From an uncultured Thermotogae bacterium (GTDB lineage Bacteria; Thermotogota; Thermotogae; Mesoaciditogales; Mesoaciditogaceae), in the NCBI GenBank assembly GCA_913056255.1, contig CAJXLN010000016.1, positions 1-39,428 on the forward strand: a stretch of 39,428 bases of DNA, in the 5' to 3' direction. The position numbers were made by a program, and so were the translations under genes. The stretch's first letter is position 1, and each line of letters opens with the position of its first letter. Shown here in pieces: positions 19,001 through 27,685 of this stretch. The notes under the pieces were generated by a model. That model ran no database searches and was not told where the DNA came from. It was given only the letters and a program-made list of their open reading frames with translations.

Positions 19001-22000
19001 AAGTGGACGTCGAAGCGACTAACATAACCTCCGTCTATTTGAGGAGTTCTTTCAGCAGCTGGTCTGCTAACATGTCAAATTACAAATTCAAATACGATTC
19101 GGTTACCGGCATCTACTCTTTAATAACTGATGTTCCATCCTCAACTGATCAGCAAGAGTACAAAGTGATTTACAATGGCGTCTGGTACGGCGGTAACAAC
19201 ATTCCTGTTGAACCTGGAAGCGTAACATTTTATTTCAACCCGAAGTTGGCTACAGATCCAAACTCCGCAGTTGGAATTGGGGATACATCCAAAGAATCCA
19301 TGACGTGGTATTTTGCGGGCGATTTAAATAGCTGGGACTTTGCCACAATGACTTACATTGGTAACGGAACATTCGCAGCCACTTTCACGGGAAATTTTTC
19401 AGCCGGTGATTACAAATTTAAGATCGCTCCGAACAACAATTGGACATCTTCGCCGTATTATTATTACAACGGCAATGAGTGGAACCCGCCCACATCTTCT
19501 TACGGAAATGGCTCTCTTCACCTTTTAGTTTCAGCCTCAAAAGTTGTGGTGAAGTTCAACGTTTTAAAAAGTCATGTAACTCTTCAACCTGTGATTTCTC
19601 CTCGGTATTACGTCGCTGGGAATTTCAACGGTTGGCAAAATGTCGTCGGCAACATCAATTATGAGATGACTCCTAACGCTTCAGGAATTTACACACTAAC
19701 GACAACATTACCATCGACAACAGGGCAGTATATGTACAAAGTGATAGACTGGACTGGAACTGGAACGCAACCGATATGGTACGGCGGTAACAACATTCCA
19801 GTTAAATCAGGGACTGTTACCTTCTATTTTGATCCAAACAACAATGGAGATAACACTTCTGCCCTCGGCATAGGAGATACCACAAAAGAAAAGATGAATT
19901 GGTATTTTGCGGGCGATTTAAATAGCTGGGACTTTGCCACAATGACTTACATTGGTAACGGAACATTCGCTGCGACTTTGACAAGACCATTGACCAACGA
20001 CAGTGCCGGCGCTTATGGGTACAAAATAACACCTCAAGCCACTTTTTCAACAAGTCCCGCAAGTTTGACGCAGTATTACTTCAACGGTGGCTACGGTGCG
20101 TATTCAGGATCAGGATCAAATGGTACGGTAATCGTTCCGCAAGCGACGACGATCGTTGTTGACTTCAATGTGTTGAACAGCTCCGTGAGTGTAAAATCTG
20201 TCAAGATCGAAAAACTTCACCAGGTGATAGCCGCGTTCCTGGATTCTTTGGACGAAATTCACGTAACCCTGAATTCACCTGTGAACACCGCAAATCTTTC
20301 TCAATTCTCGTTTACAGTTAACGGAAATGACGTTCCGATCACTTCTATCGTCGATGCCAATACCGGACAAGCCGGAATTTCTAACTACGTGACGATAAAC
20401 CTTGATGAATCGTTGAATCCTTCGGATGTTGCAAGTCCAATGATGTTGTCGATAAGTGGCTTTGCACCGGCAACGGTATACGCGAGATATGTGCTCAACG
20501 ATCAGGCATTTCAATACAACGGCCAGCTTGGTGCGATTTACACACCTTACCAGGCAACTTTCAAAGTCTGGTCTCCAGTTTCAGATGAAGTTGATCTTCT
20601 GCTTTTCAGAAGTGCGAACGATCTTACTCCTTACGCAACGTACGCCATGGTGAAGAACTCTCAAGGTGTGTGGTCAACAAGTGTTATGGGAAATTTGAAC
20701 GGTGTGTACTACGAATATTCTTACCACAGATATGGTAAATGGATAACAGCACCCGATATTTACTCAAAAGGGGCAAATGTCGATAACACGAAATCCATGG
20801 TCGTTGATCTTTCACAAACAGATCCGGGCGGTTGGAATTTCGATACAGCTTTATTCCCAACGAACATGGTAGATGCGATCATATATGAATTGCACGTTCA
20901 AGATTTCACCGATAACCCGAACTCTGGAATTTCTTCTCAATATCAGGGTACTTACATGGGCTTCACACAAACCGAGACTTCTTACGATGGAATTCCAACG
21001 GGAATAGATCATCTTGCCAAATTAGGAATCGACTACGTTCAGCTTTTGCCGATAGAAGATTATGAAGATCCACAAAATCCGGGATACAATTGGGGATATG
21101 TTCCTTACTTGTATATGGTTCCAGAAGCGAAGTATTCCACAACGCCAGAGGACCCGTCAAACACAATTGATGAAGTTAAGCAGATGATCGAATCGCTGCA
21201 TTCTAAAGGAATAGGCGTTATCTTGGACATCTCTTTCAGTCATACATCATACGTAACCACGCCGTACACAGCTGCGGTTCCGTACTACTATTACAATTAC
21301 AACGAATACGGTCAGAGAACCAATTACTCCGGAGTTGGAAATGATTTGAAGACCGGAAATTACATGGTCAAAAAGCTCATCATCGATACTCTCAAATACT
21401 GGATGACGCAATATCACGTTTCAGGTTTTAGATTCGATCAGATGTATTTGTACGATCCACAAACCATCCAGGATATCGTGCAAACTTTGAGAATCTTAGA
21501 ACCAAATGTGCTCCTTTACGGTGAGCCGTGGCCTGCAAATGGGTATAAATTCACCTATTACGATCAACGCGGAATGGATCTGGGACTTTTCAACGGATAT
21601 TTCAGAGACGCGATGACGGGATCAGCAAATAGTCTAACGGCAATGGGGTTTGTAAACGGTAACGCATGGGATGTGGATGTTCAAAATTCCATAAAGAGTG
21701 GGATAGTCGGAAGCGTCCCTTATGACAATTTGCCAGATACTTTTGCATCTGAGCCAGATGAAACGATCAATTACGCGACGTGTCATGATAATTACACGCT
21801 CTGGGACAAAATAACCGGTGCTCAACCAACTTGGAATGCATCGCAAGATATCGCGGCTCAAAAATTAGCAGGGGCGATCGTAATGTTGTCCCAAGGTATT
21901 ACTTTCATGCAAGGTGGGGTCGAATTCGCAAGGACAAAAGATGGAAACGGCAACTCTTACAACGTTCAAAGTCCAAATGAATTCGATTGGTCAAGACTCA

Positions 22001-22350
22001 CACAATTTGCAACTGTTGATAGCTACTATCAAGGGTTAATAGCCATTAGAAAAGCACATCCGGCTTTTAGAATGACATTAGCCCAGGAAATCCGAGACAA
22101 CATAAGCTTTCTTTCAGGTTTGCCACAAGGAGTTATAGGATACGAAGTGAAAGGAAGTGCTGTTGGAGATTCATGGAATACCATAGTCGTTTATCTCAAC
22201 GGCAACACGTGTTCTGAGAGTGTAACGCTTCCAACGGGTGATACGTGGAACATGGTTGTAAACGGAGCCACAGCGTCAACGAATTCGATCGGAACAGCTT
22301 CAGGGACAATTCAGTTGGCACCGCTAAGTGCATACGTGTTTTGCAAATGA
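16039..22350 (+). CDS. Giant multidomain pullulanase-type lipoprotein (GH13)
   Basis: A 2103-residue starch-debranching enzyme, predicted to be anchored to the cell surface. The signal peptide ends in the lipobox LSGC (Cys at about 23), so Lgt should lipidate it. In order: Ig/fibronectin III-like modules (about 30-490, two nearly identical), a region of unknown fold (500-720), another Ig-like module (720-790), repeated carbohydrate-binding-like modules with FNGW/LNSWD patterns (795-1390), pullulanase N-terminal and CBM48-like parts (1395-1600), and a GH13 catalytic domain (1605-2020). YNWGY (1683-1687) is the type I pullulanase signature. The nucleophile is Asp1800 (FRFDQM), the acid/base Glu1829 (YGEPW), the third acid Asp1917 (CHDN). 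Region I reads DISFSHT (1730-1736) where DVVYNHT is usual, so the Asn is replaced by Ser. ATG 16039 follows a GGTGAT site. Confidence 0.88.
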   Translation: MKLNHFLAFLVGLIAIAMILSGCFLFPKNEVLMKPVLISPLNNATGISTNVTLSWKEKSSIKNLSYRVFFGTSTPPSYQKTISTTQMIENDLKYSTTYYWQVSVFNSSGKVATSNIWHFTTMALPTPSTPILSITNISTNTVSLQWTKSTNAASIILYSATAISNQFRPIVTLPGTRISYSVSELKPATLYKFFIVASNPSGSATSNTVTATTQSIPTPPKPVLPSTPVLSITSVSTDSISLGWTKSTNASEIDVYSATSSQFNQITSLSSNATSYKVNGLRSSTTYKFFVVASNPSGSATSNTVTATTQSIPTPPKPVLPSTPVLSITSVSTDSISLGWTKSTNASEIDVYSATSSQFNQITSLSSNATSYKVNGLRSSTTYKFFVVASNPSGSATSNTVTATTSKVVVKPLPPSLSVNSPNTYSAVLAWTESSTNVVGFHVWRRSNSNENYTLITSVNGNVNSYTDIVNPGHDYSYLVSAYNTAGQSFSKSASVFVGQNYFPMKNSNSLATVNAQPAVNTSSLKTLGSNTISLLKAVGRDEISGTSASSSLIPVNEILTYQKSTSSGTTTYTVNVPGAFANQPDVNIALTFVIKNGRVYLQNFAPYPILLLNSVYGNKPYSKATDLFLKPPTIHVSSNSYSRTAVYVPQMTFGSHLYKNVLKVTLTSPSMVLVFYLAPNEGLMSFEILLNNSKIFSYTVTSTFTTILPVYPQAPIVTNPSNNSTVPSTFTLKFTGNSSTYTVYLNSQTLVSTSSTLVNIGPLSDGNYTLVVKAKNSYGLETLSPAIDFHVTGGWVATPTYVIGTFTDWATNSNYEMTYNPVNKIYTLTAEVPASPSVYGVNEYMIAQSYKGKLIKYGYQPIPVTSGSVTFYFDQSMTKSFTSLGIGDTSKENRNWYFTSDTNEWNFNLMQSSGTTFVATVATTGIFEPGTYEYKITPQATFSTNPASLTPYYFNGSYGAYYLPNGSFSIATPSNTIIVKFNVLNSKVDVEATNITSVYLRSSFSSWSANMSNYKFKYDSVTGIYSLITDVPSSTDQQEYKVIYNGVWYGGNNIPVEPGSVTFYFNPKLATDPNSAVGIGDTSKESMTWYFAGDLNSWDFATMTYIGNGTFAATFTGNFSAGDYKFKIAPNNNWTSSPYYYYNGNEWNPPTSSYGNGSLHLLVSASKVVVKFNVLKSHVTLQPVISPRYYVAGNFNGWQNVVGNINYEMTPNASGIYTLTTTLPSTTGQYMYKVIDWTGTGTQPIWYGGNNIPVKSGTVTFYFDPNNNGDNTSALGIGDTTKEKMNWYFAGDLNSWDFATMTYIGNGTFAATLTRPLTNDSAGAYGYKITPQATFSTSPASLTQYYFNGGYGAYSGSGSNGTVIVPQATTIVVDFNVLNSSVSVKSVKIEKLHQVIAAFLDSLDEIHVTLNSPVNTANLSQFSFTVNGNDVPITSIVDANTGQAGISNYVTINLDESLNPSDVASPMMLSISGFAPATVYARYVLNDQAFQYNGQLGAIYTPYQATFKVWSPVSDEVDLLLFRSANDLTPYATYAMVKNSQGVWSTSVMGNLNGVYYEYSYHRYGKWITAPDIYSKGANVDNTKSMVVDLSQTDPGGWNFDTALFPTNMVDAIIYELHVQDFTDNPNSGISSQYQGTYMGFTQTETSYDGIPTGIDHLAKLGIDYVQLLPIEDYEDPQNPGYNWGYVPYLYMVPEAKYSTTPEDPSNTIDEVKQMIESLHSKGIGVILDISFSHTSYVTTPYTAAVPYYYYNYNEYGQRTNYSGVGNDLKTGNYMVKKLIIDTLKYWMTQYHVSGFRFDQMYLYDPQTIQDIVQTLRILEPNVLLYGEPWPANGYKFTYYDQRGMDLGLFNGYFRDAMTGSANSLTAMGFVNGNAWDVDVQNSIKSGIVGSVPYDNLPDTFASEPDETINYATCHDNYTLWDKITGAQPTWNASQDIAAQKLAGAIVMLSQGITFMQGGVEFARTKDGNGNSYNVQSPNEFDWSRLTQFATVDSYYQGLIAIRKAHPAFRMTLAQEIRDNISFLSGLPQGVIGYEVKGSAVGDSWNTIVVYLNGNTCSESVTLPTGDTWNMVVNGATASTNSIGTASGTIQLAPLSAYVFCK
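16633..17249 (+). repeat. 288-bp tandem repeat encoding fibronectin III modules
   Basis: Sequence at 16633-16961 recurs exactly 288 bp later (16921-17249) with no mismatch that I could find, giving just over two copies of a 96-residue module plus linker (the TQSIPTPPKPVLP linker is included). The preceding module (about 16420-16632) is homologous but diverged. This is a recent in-frame module duplication inside the pullulanase gene. Confidence 0.9.
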
Positions 22351-22373
22351 CAAAAGCTCCATCGGTGAACTAC

Positions 22374-22406
22374 CCTCCACTTGCTTTGTTGAAGTGGAGG
22401 TTTTTT
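22374..22406 (+). terminator. Rho-independent terminator of the pullulanase gene
   Basis: Stem CCTCCACTT (22374-22382) pairs with AAGTGGAGG (22392-22400), loop of nine bases, followed by TTTTTT. It starts 24 bp after the stop codon. Confidence 0.9.
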
Positions 22407-22590
22407 GTTCATACTCCCAATAAATAAGATATAAATTGTCATGAAAACAGTACAAACAAGTTGTTTTTACACATTCATCCTCATCCCACTCCATTGAGGA
22501 GGGAGATTTCTGCTAATTAAAAGTTCAGGAAATTGTGAGAAGTGCGGACACAGACGTTGAAAATCCATCTCCCTCCACTTTCAATATCGC
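22407..22590. other. Gene-poor stretch with faint coding remnants
   Basis: No intact gene. A short plus-strand frame near 22505-22559 ends in NCEKCGHRR, a Cys-x2-Cys fragment that could be a zinc-ribbon piece of a TnpB-like protein, but it is too short to assign. Confidence 0.3.
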
Positions 22591-23030
22591 TTGATGCACT
22601 CCACATCCCTATATGCTGGAGTCGCGATTGGGATTCCATTCCTCATCATTGGTTTCATCGCCTCATTCCCACTTCGTTTGTTTACAAAGTTTTCGATAGC
22701 ACACAACTTTCATTTATCAACAATTACCCCCAAATCGCGCTTCTTTGACATTATGACGGGGCATTATCATGCACACTTCAAGCTTGCCCATTTAGTTCAC
22801 TTTAAAAACAAAAAACTGTTATTGTTTTACATCAGATGGGCACTTATCCAGTTGGCCCCAGGCCCGGTTTATGCCATGTATCCACTTCTAATGAAGGCTT
22901 CCTTTGGTATAAGTTACCGGATACAGCACCATCTTTTGGATAGGGCTCATCCTTTCTCTTGGAGCTTTCTCTCTTGAGTTTTTTCATGTTCGTTTGAGGA
23001 AAGCGATGACAAAATCTACTTCTTGAAATT
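22591..23030 (+). pseudogene. Decayed multi-TM transporter gene (MFS-like, tentative)
   Basis: An open frame at 22591-22977 contains two hydrophobic blocks (AIGIPFLIIGFIASF and LIQLAPGPVYAMYPLLM) separated by sequence of poor coding quality. After a frameshift near 22915 a further hydrophobic block continues (LLELSLLSFFMFV), interrupted by stops. The order fits an eroded membrane transporter; the YxxYPLLM-x-x-x-FGIS pattern recalls Major Facilitator proteins. There is no ribosome site at 22591. Not functional as it stands. Confidence 0.45.
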
Positions 23031-23097
23031 TGAAATGCAAAAGGGATGATAAGAAGAATTACGCTCTGTATAGAGTAAATTGTTGACAAAAAATCAT

Positions 23098-23126
23098 TTG
23101 ACATGTTCAGAAAAATGGTTTATACT
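23098..23126 (+). promoter_or_regulatory. Sigma-A promoter of the sugar ABC operon
   Basis: TTGACA (23098-23103), 17-bp spacer, TATACT (23121-23126). This is near consensus and predicts transcription from about 23133, giving a 5' leader of about 115 nt before the binding-protein gene. Confidence 0.8.
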
Positions 23127-23206
23127 TATGGTGAAAATCTTTTTCATAAATATTTATATCATGAAATAAATTATCATAATGTTTGCGAATTAAAATGGTG
23201 TTAAAT

Positions 23207-23221
23207 CCCAGAGACTCTGGG
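23207..23221. promoter_or_regulatory. Perfect inverted repeat before the ABC operon (possible operator)
   Basis: CCCAGAGACTCTGGG is a perfect 7-bp inverted repeat around one base, 27 bp before the ATG and just before the AAGGAGG ribosome site. It could be an operator, possibly for the RpiR-type regulator encoded downstream, or an mRNA hairpin affecting translation; neither is shown. Confidence 0.45.
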
Positions 23222-23247
23222 CCAAAAAAATCAAGGAGGGATCTCTC

Positions 23248-24543
23248 ATGTGGAAGAAAAGTTTTTTGGTATTTGCTCTCGTCGCACTCATGGTTGGAGC
23301 TGTATTTGCTCAAAGCATCACATTCTGGACTACCGAAGTAGAAAGTAATAGAATGCAGCGCATTCAAGCTCTTGCGACCATCTTTGAAGCTCAAACTGGC
23401 ATCAAAGTGAATGTTGTGCCTGTACAAGAAAACGCTGTGTTCAAAAGATTCATAGCGGCAAAGGCAGCCGGAACGCTTCCTGATATCATGGAAGCTGGCA
23501 TAGAACCTTTAGTTTTATTGGGATCCGAAGGATTAATGGATACACAGTTAAATGCGGAAGTGATAAATCACTTTGGTGACGTCTACACCGGTGTGAAAAG
23601 ACTTATGTATGCTGGAAATGGGGGATATTACGGTATCCCATTCCACGCCTGGGTGCAAGGTATTTGGTACCACAAAAATTGGCTTGATGCGAAAAATCTT
23701 GGAGCGCCAACTACCTGGTACAACATACTTGAAGCGGCTAAAGAACTCAATGATCCAGCCAAAGGTGTGTACGGTTTTGTTCTTCCTAAAAAAGCAGATT
23801 CTTACGCTGAGCAGGTTTTCACGGAAATAGCCCTTGCCAATGGAGCACGCCCATTTGACGCCAAAGGTAATGTTACCCTTAACACTCCACAGATGATAGA
23901 AGCATTTAGATTTTACAAAGCGCTTGGAAAATACTCCATGCCTGGTTTCACCACAGTTTTAGACGCTCTTAATGCCTACTTGTCTGGGAAAGCAGCGATG
24001 ATCTTCTATTCTACGTATATTATGGACGATATAGCCGTGTCGGAAGTGCAAAAAAAGCGAATTCACAGTTTTGATCCCCAACTCGTGAAAAACACGGGAT
24101 TTGCGAACAAAATGATGAACATTCGTACGACTTCTTACGGTCAAGTAGTAGGTCTCGGAATACTGAAACCTTCCAAAGATAAAAGCGATGCCGTGAAGTT
24201 CGCCGAGTTCTTGATGACCGGAGACAATTACATATACTGGTTGCACATGGCACCAGGTGGTATGAATCCAACCAGGCGTAGCATTGCCACAAATCCCAAA
24301 TTTCTTGATAATGAAGTTTTAAAGCGCTACGGAGCTGCGAAGATCGCGAACATCATAGCAGCTTTGGACAACGTGGAAAGATTTGATTTCTACAACGGCA
24401 AAGTTGTTACCAAAATGTCTAAACTTTCTTCAAACTTCGTGATCGGTAAAGCTATTAATCTCATGTTTGCCAACAATTGGACTCCGGAACAAACGGCCGA
24501 GTGGGCTCAGAAAGAGGCTGAAAGAGTTCTGAAGAGTCAATGA
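23248..24543 (+). CDS. Extracellular sugar-binding protein of an ABC importer (family 1)
   Basis: Captures a sugar or sugar derivative outside the membrane and hands it to the permeases at 24610 and 25485. The N-terminus is a clean signal peptide ending in VGAVFA before Gln, with no lipobox cysteine. The body follows the family 1 solute-binding fold: FWTTEVESNRM, an FEAQTGIKVNVV strand, AKAAGTLPDIMEAG, and a late PTRRS block. 431 aa is usual. The ligand cannot be read from sequence; the glycosyltransferase neighbours suggest an oligosaccharide or glycosylglycerate-type solute. ATG 23248 follows AAGGAGG. Its own promoter lies upstream and a terminator lies downstream, an arrangement that usually gives an excess of binding protein over permeases. 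Confidence 0.88.
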   Translation: MWKKSFLVFALVALMVGAVFAQSITFWTTEVESNRMQRIQALATIFEAQTGIKVNVVPVQENAVFKRFIAAKAAGTLPDIMEAGIEPLVLLGSEGLMDTQLNAEVINHFGDVYTGVKRLMYAGNGGYYGIPFHAWVQGIWYHKNWLDAKNLGAPTTWYNILEAAKELNDPAKGVYGFVLPKKADSYAEQVFTEIALANGARPFDAKGNVTLNTPQMIEAFRFYKALGKYSMPGFTTVLDALNAYLSGKAAMIFYSTYIMDDIAVSEVQKKRIHSFDPQLVKNTGFANKMMNIRTTSYGQVVGLGILKPSKDKSDAVKFAEFLMTGDNYIYWLHMAPGGMNPTRRSIATNPKFLDNEVLKRYGAAKIANIIAALDNVERFDFYNGKVVTKMSKLSSNFVIGKAINLMFANNWTPEQTAEWAQKEAERVLKSQ

Positions 24544-24557
24544 TGTGAGTTCATTAA

Positions 24558-24587
24558 AGGACGTCCATATATTGGACGTCCTTTTTT
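24558..24587 (+). terminator. Intra-operon terminator/attenuator after the binding-protein gene
   Basis: AGGACGTCC (24558-24566) pairs with GGACGTCCT (24574-24582), followed by a T-run. It sits between the binding protein and the first permease, so partial read-through is expected to set their ratio. Confidence 0.85.
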
Positions 24588-24609
24588 ATCTAAAAAAGGA
24601 GAGATCATC

Positions 24610-25491
24610 GTGAATAGAATGAGACGGGGAACTCTTGAGAGAAGAGAAGCTATATTTGGATGGAAGCTGATCGCACCGACTGTAATAATAATATCTATGC
24701 TGATTTTGTACCCCGTTGTTTACAACATCTACATCAGTTTTTTTAAAATATCTCTGAATCCTGAAGTACCAAACCAATTCGTGGGTTTGCTTAATTACGT
24801 TAAACTTCTTACTGATAGCCAATTTTGGAGATCTTTTGGGGTCACAATAGCTTTCACACTTTTAACGGTTGCAGGAAGCCTTGTTTTGGGAGTTGGAGTT
24901 GCCCTCTTAATGAATCGAAAATTTTTCGGAAGAGGAATAGTCAGGGCTCTCATTCTCCTTCCGTACGTAACACCTTTGATCTCGATTGTTTTTGCATGGC
25001 GATTCATTTTTTTACCAGTTAACGGCCCACTTGTCCAATTTTTGGCTTCCATACATCTTATGAATCCAGGAACAGATATCATAAATAACCCAAACAACGC
25101 CTTTTTAGTGGTCAGCGTTTTCAATATATGGAGGAATTTTCCTTTTGTTTATCTTATGGTTTTGGCAACTCTGCAATCAATTCCAGATAGTTTATACGAA
25201 TCGGCTGAAATAGATGGAGCTAATCGGTGGAAACAGTTCACGTCGATCACACTTCCGGAATTGTATTTCATTCTCGCTTCAATTGCGCTCTTGAGAGGTA
25301 TATGGAATTTTTACAAGTTTGACGAAGTTTATCTTTTGTCCAAATTCGCAGGCACTTTACCAATTTACATATATAACATGGCATTTACTGGAATTCCACG
25401 TCAGGGAGTCGCAGCATCGGCGGCAACTATCCTTTTCGTGATCATGATAGCCTCGATAACCCTTTACGTTAAGAAGGTGCTAAAATGGTAA
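24610..25491 (+). CDS. ABC sugar permease (MalF/UgpA type)
   Basis: Membrane subunit of the importer. The 293-residue protein has about six hydrophobic segments and the EAA coupling loop (YESAEIDGANRWKQF-x5-LP) that contacts the ATPase. GTG 24610 follows AAAAGGAGA. It overlaps the next permease by 7 bp. No ATPase gene lies in the window, so a shared MsmK/MalK-like ATPase encoded elsewhere is likely. Confidence 0.92.
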   Translation: MNRMRRGTLERREAIFGWKLIAPTVIIISMLILYPVVYNIYISFFKISLNPEVPNQFVGLLNYVKLLTDSQFWRSFGVTIAFTLLTVAGSLVLGVGVALLMNRKFFGRGIVRALILLPYVTPLISIVFAWRFIFLPVNGPLVQFLASIHLMNPGTDIINNPNNAFLVVSVFNIWRNFPFVYLMVLATLQSIPDSLYESAEIDGANRWKQFTSITLPELYFILASIALLRGIWNFYKFDEVYLLSKFAGTLPIYIYNMAFTGIPRQGVAASAATILFVIMIASITLYVKKVLKW

Positions 25492-26450
25492 GGAAAAAGA
25501 GTCCATTAAGAACCGTTGGCTTTTACACTTTGATCATCACACTCGTTATTGGCGTTGCTTATCCATTTTTCTGGATGGCCGCGATTTCGCTTCGATACAG
25601 TAGCGATGCTTTATCTCCAGGACTCATTCATCCAATCACTTTCGATCAGTATGCCGTGCTCCTTGGTTTAAAGCAATCCATTCGTCAACAACTGTCCGGA
25701 GAGCAAAAAGCGTTGTTGTCTTTGATCCAAACGCTTCCTAAAGATCAACAAAAAGCTGTTCTTCAAAAGATCAAAAAAGAGCAAAAATCCTCTTTTCCGT
25801 TTTTGACTTATTTTAGAAACAGCTTGACACTCGCCGGAATTGCCGCTTTGATAAGCCTTATTATAGCTGTATTCGGTGCCTATTCGTTCAGCAGAATAAA
25901 GTACCCAGGTCGTGGTACTATACAACGTGGTGTTTTGGTAGTTTACTTATTTGGCGGAACTGTACTCATGGTTCCATTGTATCAGATCTTCACCAAGGTA
26001 GGTATGTTATCAAATCCGAACCTTTCCATGTTGGCGTTGCTTCTGATATACATAGTTCAAACATTACCCGTTTCACTTTACATGTTGGGAAATTATTTTA
26101 GAACGATTCCCTATTCCATAGAAGAAGCTGCAATTATAGACGGCTGTACACGTACACAAGCCATATTGAAAATCATTATACCTCTTTCACTTCCAGCGAT
26201 CATCACAGTGTACATATACGCTTTCATGATCGCCTGGAATGAATATTTATTCGCGTCTATTTTCATCAGACCATTCCCATCTGACTACACACTGCCTGTA
26301 GGATTGTACGAACTGTTCAATTCTTACCATGCAATATGGGCAAAGATGATGGCCGCTTCAGTTATAACCGCCGTGCCGATCATTGTGATTTTCATGACTA
26401 TGGAAAAATATCTCACCTCTGGCTTCACCGTCGGAGCAGTTAAAGAATAA
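25485..26450 (+). CDS. ABC sugar permease (MalG/UgpE type)
   Basis: Second membrane subunit of the importer, with six hydrophobic segments and an EAA loop (IEEAAIIDGCTRTQAI-x5-LP). It is longer than usual (321 aa) because a hydrophilic stretch rich in Lys and Gln (about residues 60-105) lies between the first TM segment and the core. MalG relatives of several Thermotogota have a comparable extracytoplasmic insert, so I do not read it as an anomaly. The start overlaps the previous gene. Confidence 0.92.
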   Translation: MVRKKSPLRTVGFYTLIITLVIGVAYPFFWMAAISLRYSSDALSPGLIHPITFDQYAVLLGLKQSIRQQLSGEQKALLSLIQTLPKDQQKAVLQKIKKEQKSSFPFLTYFRNSLTLAGIAALISLIIAVFGAYSFSRIKYPGRGTIQRGVLVVYLFGGTVLMVPLYQIFTKVGMLSNPNLSMLALLLIYIVQTLPVSLYMLGNYFRTIPYSIEEAAIIDGCTRTQAILKIIIPLSLPAIITVYIYAFMIAWNEYLFASIFIRPFPSDYTLPVGLYELFNSYHAIWAKMMAASVITAVPIIVIFMTMEKYLTSGFTVGAVKE

Positions 26451-26473
26451 GTATCATGCGAGGAGGAATGTTT

Positions 26474-27685
26474 ATGACTGTAATGCTCCCAAAGGAAGTA
26501 AAAAAAGAATTAAAAGGTAGATCTTACGATGTTGTGATCGGGATTCCGAGCTACAACAATGAATCAACTGTAAACCATGTGGCAAAAATAGTAGATCAAG
26601 GTGTACAGGAATATTTTAACGGCAAAGGCTTGATCGTCAATGCAGATGGCGGTTCTGATGATAAAACGAGGGAGAATTTTCTAAACCAGAAAACGGCATC
26701 CGATAAGGTCGCTTACATCTATAAAGGTGTTGCCGGAAAGGGTAGCGCAATGGGAAGCGTCATGGAAATATCGGATCTTCTCGAAGCTCCTGTTACCATT
26801 TTTGTCGATTCGGATTTACGAAGTATAGAACCATGGTGGGTGGAACGACTTACAAAACCGATCGTAGATGAAAAGGCCTCGTACGTTACCCCTTACTACG
26901 TTCGTCATAAGTACGATGGTACGATTACCAACAACATATGTTATCCTTTAACATCGGCACTTTACGGTCAAAGAGTGAGGCAACCAATAGGCGGAGACTT
27001 CGGTGTGAGTTTAGAAATGATAAAAAAATACTTGTCAAAACCTGCCCAGATTTGGAAAGAAGATATCGCCAGATTTGGAATAGATATATGGATGACGACT
27101 ACAGCACTTTGTGAGGGAAACAAACCAGTTTGGCAAGCCGCGCTTGGTGTGAAGATCCACGACGTGAAAGATCCTGGAAAGCAACTCGGACCCATGTTCA
27201 AACAGGTGGTCGGTACATTGTTCGCTCTTATGAAGGAAAATGATCGTATTTGGTTAAAAAGAGAGGGTGAAACAAAAGACGCGCCAATATTCGGTGATAT
27301 TCCAAATGTCATTCCAGAAGCAGTCAATGTTGACGGTGATAATCTCAAGAAAGCGGCAAGAAGTGGAATGAGTGAGCATTGGAAATTCCTCACTTCGATC
27401 CTACCAATTGAACTTCATAGCGCCCTTGAAAGCGTAAAAAAAAGTGGTACACTTGATAGTGGTCTCTGGATAAAGATCGTGTATGAGTTCGCTTGTTTGT
27501 ACAGAAATCCCGATTTACAGGCTCGACTAATACAGTCTCTCGTTCCGCTGTATTTTGCGCGGGTAGCTTCATTCGTTGAAGAAACAGATGGAAGATCGGA
27601 TGAATATGCGGAAAAAATAATAGAAAAGCAGCTTGAAGAGTTCGAGAATCAGAGGTGGTATCTGAAAAAGAGGTGGAAGGCTTGA
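26474..27685 (+). CDS. GT81-like glycosyltransferase, probable glucosylglycerate synthase type
   Basis: A GT-A fold enzyme likely to transfer glucose from a nucleotide sugar to glycerate or 3-phosphoglycerate. Evidence: VVIGIPSYNNEST at the N-terminus, IVNADGGSDD, the GKGSAM loop, the metal-binding VDSDLRS, PIGGDFGVS, and a late GVKIHDVKDPGKQLG block. This order matches GpgS and glucosylglycerate synthase relatives in family GT81 (recognition from memory). I start at ATG 26474, seven bases after AGGAGG; ATG 26456 and 26468 do not have proper spacing. 403 aa. It follows the permease gene by 23 bp and couples to the regulator gene. It is soluble: no TM segment is seen. Acceptor and donor cannot be fixed from sequence. 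Confidence 0.65.
   Translation: MTVMLPKEVKKELKGRSYDVVIGIPSYNNESTVNHVAKIVDQGVQEYFNGKGLIVNADGGSDDKTRENFLNQKTASDKVAYIYKGVAGKGSAMGSVMEISDLLEAPVTIFVDSDLRSIEPWWVERLTKPIVDEKASYVTPYYVRHKYDGTITNNICYPLTSALYGQRVRQPIGGDFGVSLEMIKKYLSKPAQIWKEDIARFGIDIWMTTTALCEGNKPVWQAALGVKIHDVKDPGKQLGPMFKQVVGTLFALMKENDRIWLKREGETKDAPIFGDIPNVIPEAVNVDGDNLKKAARSGMSEHWKFLTSILPIELHSALESVKKSGTLDSGLWIKIVYEFACLYRNPDLQARLIQSLVPLYFARVASFVEETDGRSDEYAEKIIEKQLEEFENQRWYLKKRWKA

Noticed and set aside
22505-22559. NCEKCGHRR fragment resembling a TnpB zinc ribbon
   Set aside because: Too short and without neighbouring RuvC motifs; could be chance.
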